From the NCBI GenBank assembly GCA_012270635.1, contig JAAXHX010000118.1, positions 6,574 through 12,203 on the forward strand: a stretch of DNA of 5,630 nucleotides, read 5' to 3'. The DNA is from Dehalococcoidia bacterium (lineage in GTDB: Bacteria; Chloroflexota; Dehalococcoidia; Plut-88900). Shown here in pieces: positions 1-5,297 of this stretch. The translations under genes and the position numbers were made by a program. The stretch's first letter is position 1. The number at the start of each line of letters is the position of its first letter. The notes beneath the pieces are model-generated. The model was not told where the DNA came from, searched no databases, and saw only the letters and a program-made list of their open reading frames with translations.

Positions 1-39
1 ATAGCGATGCTGGTCGCTTCAACGAGTCTTCCCCACTCC

Positions 40-95
40 CCGCTCATACTTCCCTTCGACAGGCTCAGGATAAACTAGAGCCTCTGCATGAGCGG
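40..95. repeat. Dispersed intergenic repeat with nested inverted arms (TTCGACAGGCTCAGGA core)
   Basis: The outer arms CCGCTCAT (40-47) and ATGAGCGG (88-95) are perfect inverted copies, and an inner pair AGGCTC (61-66) / GAGCCT (78-83) encloses an 11-nt loop. The core 'TTCGACAGGCTCAGGA' (55-70) is a short sequence I recognise as a common bacterial intergenic repeat, read in translation as 'PEPVEG'. It lies 36 nt past the stop of the minus-strand crotonase gene, so its transcript could fold there and help end transcription or protect the mRNA 3' end. Confidence 0.6.
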
Positions 96-130
96 CCCCA
101 CCCCCCGTGGATAGGGGGAAGAGCGGGCTT

Positions 131-958
131 TTACTTCTTCGGACGGGCGGTGTAGTCCCCGAAGGGGCCGTCCCGCCAGAGGAGCGCAGCGCGGAGGCCC
201 TCTTTTTCGGCCATCTCGCTGAACTTGCGCCGGGAGTTGGAGTAGTGAGTGATGGATACCGTGTCGAAGGCGAGTTGCTGAGCGACCGCGTGGCCCATGA
301 GCCCCATGACCTTGTTGATGAGCGACTTGTGCGGGGCGAGGAGCTCCAGGGGTATGTTGGCGACACGCCCGGCGAGGCGGCGCACCTCGGCTTCCAGTTG
401 GTCGGCAGGGACGGCCTGCATGATGAGGCCAATGCGCTCGGCGGTCTTGCCGTCGATGGGGTCGCCGGTCATCATCATGCGCTTTGCCCACTGGGGCCCG
501 ACCAAGTAGGTCCACATGTGGTTCTCAACCGACTCGATGCCCCGGACGTCGGGGAGGCCGAAGACGGCGTTCTCGGCGGCGATGATCATGTCGCAGTTGG
601 TGGCCAGGTCGGTGGCGCCGGCGAGACAGTAGCCGTGCACCTGGGCGATGATGGGCTTGGACAGGTTCCAGAGCTTGCCCCACTGGAGGTTGGTCTTGCG
701 GAAGCGCATCAGCTCGTTGTAGAGGTCCTCGGAGCCGTCTCCATGGGTGCCGGGGGAGATGTCATAGCCGGCGGAGAAGGCCCGACCCGCCGCCCTGAGT
801 ATTATGGAGCGCACCTCCGGGTCGGCCTCCGCTTCCTCGGCGGCAGCGACGATGTCGTCAATCAATCCCTCACTTAGGGCATTTAGCTTGTCGGGCCGGT
901 TCATCGTTATGGTGGCGATGCGGCCATCGGTCTCGTACAGCACGTTTTCGTAGGGCAA
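131..958 (-). CDS. Enoyl-CoA hydratase/isomerase (crotonase) family protein
   Basis: A complete 275-residue protein, the usual length for a single-domain crotonase. Family hallmarks in order: the N-terminal strand and 'MNRPDKLNAL' (19-28), the first oxyanion-hole segment 'AFSAGYD' (60-66), the second around 'GYCLAGATDLA' (109-119), then 'CDMIIAAENAVFGLPDVRG' (122-140), and 'TGDPIDGKTAERIGL' further on. The family binds acyl-CoA thioesters and stabilises an enolate, as in fatty-acid beta-oxidation or related acyl-CoA chemistry, in the cytoplasm. The two acids that are Glu in classical hydratases are Asp here (D117, D137), so hydratase activity is not assured; the best match from memory is an actinobacterial-type subgroup with 'GGTDLAL'. 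The start is TTG: it has an ideal Shine-Dalgarno 6 nt upstream, and the next in-frame Met (19) lies inside the conserved fold. It lies downstream of the LLM oxidoreductase on the same strand. Exact substrate unknown. Confidence 0.93.
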   Translation of the reverse strand: MPYENVLYETDGRIATITMNRPDKLNALSEGLIDDIVAAAEEAEADPEVRSIILRAAGRAFSAGYDISPGTHGDGSEDLYNELMRFRKTNLQWGKLWNLSKPIIAQVHGYCLAGATDLATNCDMIIAAENAVFGLPDVRGIESVENHMWTYLVGPQWAKRMMMTGDPIDGKTAERIGLIMQAVPADQLEAEVRRLAGRVANIPLELLAPHKSLINKVMGLMGHAVAQQLAFDTVSITHYSNSRRKFSEMAEKEGLRAALLWRDGPFGDYTARPKK

Positions 959-964
959 AACTCA

Positions 965-970
965 CCTCCT
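965..970 (-). promoter_or_regulatory. Strong ribosome binding site fixing the TTG start at 958
   Basis: On the minus strand this reads AGGAGG, extended to AGGAGGTGAG, with 6 nt before the TTG codon at 956-958. It is an essentially perfect match to the 16S rRNA 3' end, and it is the main reason to accept the non-ATG start of the crotonase gene. Confidence 0.85.
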
Positions 971-973
971 GGT

Positions 974-989
974 GCGGGCCTCAGCCCGC
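974..989 (-). promoter_or_regulatory. 5'-UTR hairpin beside the crotonase ribosome binding site
   Basis: GCGGGC (974-979), a 4-nt loop (980-983) and GCCCGC (984-989) form a perfect 6-bp GC stem. On the minus strand it sits 3 nt upstream of the AGGAGG. It could modulate ribosome access or protect the transcript, or be chance in GC-rich DNA. Function is inferred only. Confidence 0.35.
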
Positions 990-999
990 GATTGTGTAG

Positions 1000-1005
1000 A
1001 TTCTA
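1000..1005 (-). promoter_or_regulatory. Candidate -10 element for the crotonase gene
   Basis: On the minus strand the hexamer reads TAGAAT (5 of 6 to consensus), 41 nt upstream of the TTG start and upstream of the hairpin and ribosome binding site. No good -35 is present at 16-18 nt (the closest is TTACTG). The gene may therefore have its own promoter, but this is weak evidence. Confidence 0.25.
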
Positions 1006-1070
1006 GTCCAGTTTATGGGATTCCAGTAAATTCGAGGGTCTGCTAACTAAGACGGGTGAGTGGCCCATCC

Positions 1071-1104
1071 CCAGATTCCTCGCGGGGCCTCGGAATGACA
1101 GGGA
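1071..1104. repeat. Dispersed intergenic repeat (ATTCC...GGAATGACA type)
   Basis: ATTCC (1075-1079) and GGAAT (1092-1096) are inverted arms around a GC-rich, mismatched centre, followed by GACAGGG. On the minus strand it reads CCTGTCATTCCGAGG...GAGGAATCT, a pattern familiar from short palindromic repeats scattered in many bacterial intergenic regions. It lies just downstream of the LLM oxidoreductase stop. Boundaries are approximate because other copies are not in this window. Confidence 0.5.
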
Positions 1105-1128
1105 GACAAGGGTGGGTACATCGGGTGG

Positions 1129-2124
1129 TCAACCGGCTGCCGCCGCCCGTTTCCGGCGCTCCCGGATGCTGAAGGGGGTCTGGATGGGGCCGATGACCTC
1201 CCGGGCGAGGGTCTCCAGCTGGTCGAACCACATGCTGCCGGGACAGGCGGGTCTCATCACGAACTTGGTTGCGCCCCGTGCAATGTACTCCTGCACCCGG
1301 GCCCTGACCTCGTCCGGGTCCCCGATGGCGGAGATTTCGGACTCGGGAACATCGGGCCGGCCGTGGAGGTAGGGCCTGGCAATGTCGAGGTCCCGGTCCC
1401 GGTTGTCGGTGAAGAGGAAGGGGAGGTAGACGCCGAAATGGTCGTCGGGGACTTCCCTGCCGGCCTCGACGGCGTAGCTCTTTATCGCCTCGACGCCCTT
1501 CCCTGTCTCGTCAACGGTGATGCTGGACGACAGCCACCCGTCCCCGAGGGTCCCGGCCCGTTTCCAGGCCGCCCGGGACCGTCCACCGATCCAGATGGGC
1601 GGTCCCTCGGGCTGGGCGGGCTTGGGTGTAACCGAGACGTCCCGTATGGAGTAATACTCGCCCTCGAAGGTGACGCTGTCCTCCGTCCAGAGCCGCTTCA
1701 TCAGGCGGATGGCCTCATCGGTGCGCCGCCCTCGTCCCTCTCTCTCGATGCCCGTGGCCCGGAAGTCGTCGGAGGTGGGCGGCCCGATGCCCACGGCGGG
1801 GAGCAGTCGCCCCCCGGAGAGCAGGTCCAGGGTCGCCAGCTCCTTGGCCAGGACCACGGGGTGGCGCACCGGAAGCACCAGGACGCTGGTGCCGAACATC
1901 ATGTTCCGCATCCGGGAGGCCATGAAGGCCATGAACGTCACGGGCTCCAGCAGGTCGTCCCTGCCGGCGACGCGGTCGCTCAGCCAGATGGAGTCGATGT
2001 CCAGGGCCTCGCAGCGGTCGATGAAATCGAGTACGGAGGACGGGGTGATCGGGCCGAAGGGCCAGGCCCCAAGGCCGATCCCGATGCGCACCTTCAGGGG
2101 GTCGCCGTTGTTGGTGGAAGTCAT
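1129..2124 (-). CDS. LLM-class (luciferase-like) F420-dependent-type oxidoreductase
   Basis: 331 residues, typical for single-chain bacterial luciferase-like monooxygenase fold (TIM barrel) enzymes. Recognisable segments are 'KVRIGIGLG' (11-19), 'FGTSVLVLPVRHPVVLAKE' (77-95) leading into 'LDLLSGGRL' (99-107), 'RTDEAIRLMKRLWTEDSVTF' (134-153), 'VTPKPAQPEGPPIWIGG' (165-181) and 'AGTLGDGWL' (190-198). Relatives use reduced F420 or FMN to reduce or oxygenate organic substrates; the PKPAQP...PIWIGG pattern is typical of the F420-dependent branch. Cofactor and substrate cannot be fixed from this sequence. The open frame extends upstream to 2280, but those residues come from an intergenic repeat and resemble no LLM N-terminus. 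I chose the ATG at 2124 because the first barrel strand starts 10 residues later and a TATAAT box sits just upstream. Its ribosome binding site is weak; the ATG at 2154 is an alternative. Confidence 0.93.
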   Translation of the reverse strand: MTSTNNGDPLKVRIGIGLGAWPFGPITPSSVLDFIDRCEALDIDSIWLSDRVAGRDDLLEPVTFMAFMASRMRNMMFGTSVLVLPVRHPVVLAKELATLDLLSGGRLLPAVGIGPPTSDDFRATGIEREGRGRRTDEAIRLMKRLWTEDSVTFEGEYYSIRDVSVTPKPAQPEGPPIWIGGRSRAAWKRAGTLGDGWLSSSITVDETGKGVEAIKSYAVEAGREVPDDHFGVYLPFLFTDNRDRDLDIARPYLHGRPDVPESEISAIGDPDEVRARVQEYIARGATKFVMRPACPGSMWFDQLETLAREVIGPIQTPFSIRERRKRAAAAG

Positions 2125-2145
2125 GACGAGAGGGTTCCCAGGAAG

Positions 2146-2151
2146 ATTATA
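2146..2151 (-). promoter_or_regulatory. Candidate -10 box (TATAAT) for the LLM oxidoreductase gene
   Basis: On the minus strand this is a perfect TATAAT in otherwise GC-rich DNA, 21 nt upstream of the ATG at 2124. Transcription would start near 2139, giving a leader of about 15 nt and ruling out the upstream ATG codons. The -35 position (17-nt spacer) is poor, so it may need an activator or be fortuitous. Confidence 0.45.
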
Positions 2152-2253
2152 CATGACCCGAAAGTCGTCGCAGGCCGTCCCATATCTCTCGAGGCGAGAC
2201 CTTTGCATAGGGGTGGAAATGCGGCGGGGGTAGAGAGGGGTCGTCCCCCTTCG

Positions 2254-2317
2254 GTCATTCCTGCGGAGGCAGGAATCCAAGGGTGGGGATGGGTTCCGGC
2301 TCGGGGGCCGGAATGAC
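2254..2317. repeat. 64-bp dispersed double-hairpin repeat (GTCATTCC...GGAATGAC)
   Basis: The ends GTCATTCC (2254-2261) and GGAATGAC (2310-2317) are exact inverted copies. Inside are two hairpins: ATTCCTGC (2257-2264) with GCAGGAAT (2269-2276), and TTCCGGC (2294-2300) with GCCGGAA (2307-2313). Read in translation it gives the familiar 'VIPAEAGIQ' / 'SCLRRNDR' strings that mark this widespread small-repeat family, which behaves like a short non-autonomous mobile element. It lies in the divergent spacer and creates a false upstream extension of the LLM frame. Confidence 0.8.
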
Positions 2318-2340
2318 AGGAGAAAGGGGGGATTCTTCGA

Positions 2341-2356
2341 AAATGTCTCGACATTT
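2341..2356. promoter_or_regulatory. 16-bp palindrome, candidate operator
   Basis: AAATGTC (2341-2347), a 2-nt centre TC, then GACATTT (2350-2356): two perfect 7-bp arms in the spacer between the divergent LLM and secreted-protein genes. It is AT-richer than its surroundings and has the size of a binding site for a dimeric regulator. It lies 73 bp upstream of the candidate -10 at 2429, and just upstream of a second TATA-like box (TATATT, 2363-2368). The binding protein is unknown and no known consensus is claimed. Confidence 0.45.
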
Positions 2357-2379
2357 GGCCCCTATATTGAGGGTAGTAA

Positions 2380-2411
2380 GGCCGCGGGGCACCCATCGGT
2401 GCGAGGCGGCC
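2380..2411 (+). promoter_or_regulatory. Two-tier stem-loop in the promoter/leader of the secreted-protein gene
   Basis: GGCCGC (2380-2385) pairs with GCGGCC (2406-2411). A symmetric 3x3 internal loop follows, then GCACC (2389-2393) pairs with GGTGC (2398-2402) around the loop CATC. It ends 17 bp before the candidate -10 (2429-2434), so as DNA it covers the -35 region and could be an operator. If transcription instead begins at the TATATT box near 2363, it would be a leader RNA structure. There is no T-tract, so it is not a terminator. Confidence 0.4.
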
Positions 2412-2428
2412 ACCCGGTAGGAATGAAG

Positions 2429-2434
2429 TAAAAT
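2429..2434 (+). promoter_or_regulatory. Candidate -10 element for the secreted-protein gene
   Basis: TAAAAT (5 of 6 to consensus) lies 31 nt upstream of the ATG at 2466, leaving room for a short leader with the ribosome binding site. The hexamer 17 nt upstream (GGCGGCC region) is a poor -35, which fits a promoter dependent on an activator or alternative factor. Low confidence. Confidence 0.35.
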
Positions 2435-2450
2435 AGAGCGCAGGGCGCTG

Positions 2451-2457
2451 AAGGAGG
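2451..2457 (+). promoter_or_regulatory. Ribosome binding site of the secreted-protein gene
   Basis: AAGGAGG with an 8-nt spacer to the ATG at 2466. It is a strong, well-placed Shine-Dalgarno that fixes the start of the secreted protein. Confidence 0.85.
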
Positions 2458-2465
2458 AACCGTAG

Positions 2466-3152
2466 ATGAAGGCCTTGATAAGCAGGATGTTGAAGAGGAA
2501 GCTGCTGGCGATACCCGTGGTGGCGGCGCTGGCCGCGGGGGCGGCTTTCGGGGGTGTGGTCCTCGCCCAGGGGGGCGAGGATGGCGAAAAGACCATGTCC
2601 AGGGTGGCCCAGATCCTGGAGATGGACGAGCAGCAGGTAACCGACGCCTTCCAGGATGCCGTGCGAACGAGCAGCGACGAAGCCGTGCAGGCAAAGCTCG
2701 ACATGCTGGTCGAGAAGGAGCGTCTCACCCAGGAGCAAGCAGACGAGATCGAGGCGTGGTTCGATGATAGGCCGGAGGAGCTTAACGGCTTCGGAATGGG
2801 CAATGTCCGTGGCGCCGGGCCCGGGGTGGTGGCCCTGGCCGCCGAGACCCTCGGGGTCGAGGAAGAGATTGTTGCGGATGCTCTCTCCCAGGCCAAGACG
2901 GAGTTCAAGGACGAGAAGATACAGGAGCGCCTGGCCCTGGCGGTGGAAAGCGGAAAGCTGACCCAGGAGCAGGCCGACGCTATCGCGGAACGGCTGGCAA
3001 ACGCCGGACCCGGGAAATGGCGTGAGCACGCAGGGAAGGGTCGGTGGTTCGGTGAAGGCCGGTTCGACAGGGACGGCCGGGGTGAATGGAAGTTGGGTGA
3101 GCGCTGGTTCGACAAGAACGATGATGATGACCATGACAGGGATGACGACTAG
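2466..3152 (+). CDS. Secreted protein with duplicated LTQEQAD helical modules and Asp-rich tail
   Basis: 228 residues. A signal peptide is clear: basic start (R7-K12), hydrophobic stretch 13-33, likely cleavage after V-L-A34. Two related modules follow, about residues 44-98 and 120-178. Each has a helix resembling 'VAQILEMDEQQV' / 'AAETLGVEEEIV', a connecting helix, and then 'LTQEQADEI' (87-95) or 'LTQEQADAI' (165-173), as in DUF2680/YckD-like secreted proteins. The last 45 residues are rich in Gly, Arg and Trp and end with an almost pure Asp run (219-228) holding one His, which could bind cations. Function is unknown. The gene directly precedes a two-component pair on the same strand, separated by a strong hairpin. 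I infer a cell-envelope role, either as a target or an accessory of that system. It could instead be membrane-anchored if the signal is not cleaved. Confidence 0.88.
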   Translation: MKALISRMLKRKLLAIPVVAALAAGAAFGGVVLAQGGEDGEKTMSRVAQILEMDEQQVTDAFQDAVRTSSDEAVQAKLDMLVEKERLTQEQADEIEAWFDDRPEELNGFGMGNVRGAGPGVVALAAETLGVEEEIVADALSQAKTEFKDEKIQERLALAVESGKLTQEQADAIAERLANAGPGKWREHAGKGRWFGEGRFDRDGRGEWKLGERWFDKNDDDDHDRDDD

Positions 3153-3177
3153 GACTTAGTCCAGAAGCGGGCAAGTG

Positions 3178-3183
3178 TATACT
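3178..3183 (+). promoter_or_regulatory. Candidate -10 for the two-component operon
   Basis: TATACT (5 of 6 to consensus) overlaps the first bases of the hairpin at 3180-3217 and lies about 70 nt upstream of the response-regulator start. No convincing -35 is visible. If used, transcription would start inside the left arm of the hairpin and leave the hairpin incomplete in the operon mRNA, while read-through transcripts would carry it whole. Confidence 0.25.
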
Positions 3184-3217
3184 CGGGGTGAGGCGGGGTC
3201 ACGCCTCACCCCGAGTA
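3180..3217 (+). terminator. Perfect 16-bp stem hairpin between secreted-protein gene and two-component operon
   Basis: The left arm 3180-3195 (TACTCGGGGTGAGGCG) is exactly complementary to 3202-3217, with a 6-nt loop GGGTCA. It begins 28 nt after the stop of the secreted-protein gene. The stem is strong but is followed only by GCTTTG, not a proper U-tract. It may be a weak or factor-assisted terminator, an attenuator or a processing/stabilising structure that sets different mRNA levels for the upstream gene and the regulator operon. The structure is certain; the terminator role is inferred. Confidence 0.55.
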
Positions 3218-3241
3218 GCTTTGTCATATAGGACTGGCTAT

Positions 3242-3247
3242 AGGGGG
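3242..3247 (+). promoter_or_regulatory. Ribosome binding site deciding the response-regulator start
   Basis: AGGGGG lies 7 nt before the ATG at 3255 but only 1 nt before the in-frame ATG at 3249. Spacing therefore favours the second ATG, which also gives the usual short N-terminus before the first beta strand of a receiver domain. Confidence 0.6.
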
Positions 3248-3254
3248 CATGGCC

Positions 3255-3929
3255 ATGCCCAGCAAGATACTGGTGATCGAGGACGACCCCAGCGCGGCGG
3301 AGTTGGCGCGTCTGTACCTGGCCAACGACGGCCATAAAGTGCTCACGGCCCTGGATGGCGCCGAAGGGTTGCGCCTGGCCCTGGACGAGGCCCCGGACCT
3401 GGTAGTTCTCGACCTCATGCTCCCCAGGATGGACGGCATCACCCTCTGCCGCCGGGTGCGCGAGACCTCCCAGGTCCCCATCCTCATGCTCACCGCACGG
3501 GTGGAGGAGGAAGACCGCCTGCTGGGCCTCGACTCCGGCGCCGACGATTACGTGACCAAGCCCTTCAGCCCCCGCGAGCTGGCCGCCCGAGTCCGCGCTA
3601 TCCTGCGCCGCACCGCCCGCGACGCCCTGGACCGCGGCCCCAGCGAAGTTGAGGCCGCCGGGGTCAGGGCCGACGTGCGCAAGCGCACCGCCTGGGTGGA
3701 CGACAGCCCCGTGGGCTTGACGCGTACCGAGTTCCGCATCCTTGTCATGTTCCTGAGGGAACCCGGCCGCACCTTCTCCCGCGACCAGATCATCGAGACG
3801 GTGTACGGATACGACTTCGAGGGCTACGACCGGGCGATAGACTCGCAGGTCTACAACCTGCGGCGAAAGCTGGGCAAGGGATACATCCGCTCGGTCTACG
3901 GCGAAGGGTACAGGTTCGACGATGGCTAG
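3255..3929 (+). CDS. OmpR/PhoB-family response regulator (BaeR-like)
   Basis: 224 residues, the standard length of the family. The receiver domain (1-119) has 'KILVIEDD' with acid-pocket D10/D11, phospho-acceptor D53 in 'VVLDLMLPRMDG', the switch T80 in 'MLTA', and K102 in 'YVTKPF'. The C-terminal winged-helix domain has 'LTRTEFRIL', 'RTFSRDQIIETVYG', the recognition helix region 'RAIDSQVYNLRRKLG' and the final wing 'SVYGEGYRF'. All key residues are present, so it should be phosphorylated by the kinase encoded next and bind DNA as a dimer. I start it at 3255 because of the ribosome binding site spacing; 3249 would add two residues. Its stop overlaps the kinase start by 8 bp, which implies one transcript and coupled translation. 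Targets are not known; the upstream secreted-protein promoter is a candidate. Confidence 0.95.
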   Translation: MPSKILVIEDDPSAAELARLYLANDGHKVLTALDGAEGLRLALDEAPDLVVLDLMLPRMDGITLCRRVRETSQVPILMLTARVEEEDRLLGLDSGADDYVTKPFSPRELAARVRAILRRTARDALDRGPSEVEAAGVRADVRKRTAWVDDSPVGLTRTEFRILVMFLREPGRTFSRDQIIETVYGYDFEGYDRAIDSQVYNLRRKLGKGYIRSVYGEGYRFDDG

Positions 3930-5295
3930 GCTGCGGAGACTCGCTTCGAGCCTCCAGTTCCGGCTGGTGGCCGGGTTTGCCCTCATCCTCTCGGCGGCCC
4001 TGCTTTCCGTAAGCTGGTACGTCAGCGCGGAGTCGGCCCGAGAAGCGGAACGGAGCGAGGAGCTGAGGTGGGAGGTGCGGGCCGAACGGGCCCGGGCGGC
4101 CCTGGACGAATACTTCGCCGAGAGAAAGGCGTGGCACGACGTCCAGTCCACGGTCGAAGGCCTGGGGAAGCTGCTGGGCGCTCGCATACTGGTGCGGGAC
4201 GCCGAGGGCAGGATCGTCGCCGACTCCCATGTGTGGCTGCGCCCGCCGCCCGGGGCAGCGAGGCCCGTCTGGCTGGTCTCGGGGGACGGTACCAGGATCG
4301 GAAGCGTGGACCTGCTCTCCATTCGCTCCCTGCTGGAGGAGCACAGCCTGGAGCCCGAGGAGTCGGAGCTGGCGCACCGTATGAGCGAGACCCTTCTGTG
4401 GGCGGGCCTGGCCGCGGGCGGCGTCGGGATATTGGCCGTGGGGCTCATAGCTCGCAGGGCGCTTTCGCCGGTGCGGGCCCTGTCGGCGGCCGCGGAGCGG
4501 CTGGGGCGCGGGGACCTAGGCCAGAGGGTGAAACCCTCCGGTGGGGACGAGGTGGGAAGGCTGGGCCATGCCTTCAACCGCATGGCGTCCCAGTTGGAGG
4601 AAGCGGAGCGTCAGCGTCGGGCCCTGCTGGCAGACGTGGCCCACGAACTGAGAACGCCGTTGAGCAACATAGGGGGCTACGTGGAGGCGATGCGGGACGG
4701 GCTGGCGGAGCCCAATGCCGCGACTCTGGACATCGTGCGGCGGCAGGTGGCCCAGCTGACCCGGCTGGTCGAGGACCTGCGCCTCCTCACCCTGGCCGAG
4801 TCCGGGGCCCTGAAGTTCGAACCGCGGGCCGAGAGCGTGCAGGCCCTCATTGCGTCGGTGGCAGAGGCGTTCACGCCGCGGACTTCGGCCAAGGGGCTCT
4901 CGCTTCGGGTTGAGGCCCCCGCCGAGGTCCCGCCGGCGCTGATGGACAGGGGCCGGACGGAGCAGGTGCTGCACAACCTGGTCGAGAATGCGGTAACGCA
5001 TACCCCGGAGGGTGGCAGTGTCACTGTGGCTGCGGCCGTTGGGGAGGAAGGGCACGTCCGGGTATCCGTGCGGGACACGGGGCCGGGACTGTCCCCGGAT
5101 GCCCTCGAATCGGTGTTCGAACGGTTCTACCGTGAGGACCCTTCAAGGTCACGGGTCACGGGGGGCGCGGGCCTGGGGCTGACCATCGCCCGGCAGCTCA
5201 TAGAGTCCCAGGGCGGGCGCATCTGGGCCGAAAGCGAGCCGGGGCAGGGCGGCACGTTCACATTCGAGCTACCCTCCGCCGCCGCCCGTACATAA
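3922..5295 (+). CDS. Membrane sensor histidine kinase (BaeS-like, HAMP-HisKA-HATPase)
   Basis: 457 residues, with the full architecture of a class I sensor kinase. TM1 is at about 15-34. An extracytoplasmic sensor of about 120 residues follows, containing 'ILVRDAEGRIVADS' (89-102), a segment typical of BaeS-type sensor domains. TM2 is at about 158-177 and a HAMP linker at about 178-231. The HisKA domain has the phospho-acceptor H241 in 'VAHELRTPL'. The ATPase domain has the N box 'HNLVENAVTHT' (N356), the G1 box 'DTGPGL' (D385), the F box 'FERFYR' (399-404) and the G2 box 'GGAGLGL' (414-420). All catalytic elements are intact. The ATG lies inside the last codons of the response regulator (ATGGCTAG) and has only a weak ribosome binding site, so translational coupling is likely. 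The stimulus is unknown; the BaeS resemblance hints at envelope stress. The gene ends before a candidate terminator. Confidence 0.96.
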   Translation: MARLRRLASSLQFRLVAGFALILSAALLSVSWYVSAESAREAERSEELRWEVRAERARAALDEYFAERKAWHDVQSTVEGLGKLLGARILVRDAEGRIVADSHVWLRPPPGAARPVWLVSGDGTRIGSVDLLSIRSLLEEHSLEPEESELAHRMSETLLWAGLAAGGVGILAVGLIARRALSPVRALSAAAERLGRGDLGQRVKPSGGDEVGRLGHAFNRMASQLEEAERQRRALLADVAHELRTPLSNIGGYVEAMRDGLAEPNAATLDIVRRQVAQLTRLVEDLRLLTLAESGALKFEPRAESVQALIASVAEAFTPRTSAKGLSLRVEAPAEVPPALMDRGRTEQVLHNLVENAVTHTPEGGSVTVAAAVGEEGHVRVSVRDTGPGLSPDALESVFERFYREDPSRSRVTGGAGLGLTIARQLIESQGGRIWAESEPGQGGTFTFELPSAAART

Positions 5296-5297
5296 CC

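Noticed and set aside
102..118. CCCCC...GGGGG hairpin just after the crotonase stop as a terminator
   Set aside because: The stem is only 5 bp with no T-tract on the minus strand; homopolymer C/G runs pair easily by chance here.
107..877. Long plus-strand open frame opposite the crotonase gene
   Set aside because: It is antisense to a clearly conserved protein, its translation has no recognisable fold, and such frames are expected in GC-rich DNA.
1363..2316. 317-codon plus-strand open frame opposite the LLM gene
   Set aside because: It mirrors codons of the conserved LLM gene, has a low-complexity Gly/Pro/Asp composition, and ends inside the dispersed repeat.
2121..3134. Long minus-strand frames opposite the secreted-protein gene
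   Set aside because: The plus-strand gene has a strong ribosome binding site, a signal peptide and an internal duplication; the minus frames cross the repeat and show only shadow composition.
3119..3149. GAT/GAC-rich stretch as a microsatellite
   Set aside because: It is the in-frame coding for the Asp-rich tail and is too irregular to be a tandem repeat.
3221..3244. TTGTCA with TATAGG as a promoter for the response regulator
   Set aside because: The spacer is only 12 bp, too short for a normal sigma-70-type promoter.
3156..4583. 475-codon minus-strand open frame across the two-component genes
   Set aside because: It is opposite two genes with every catalytic motif intact, and its translation is Arg/Ser/Ala-rich with no family resemblance.
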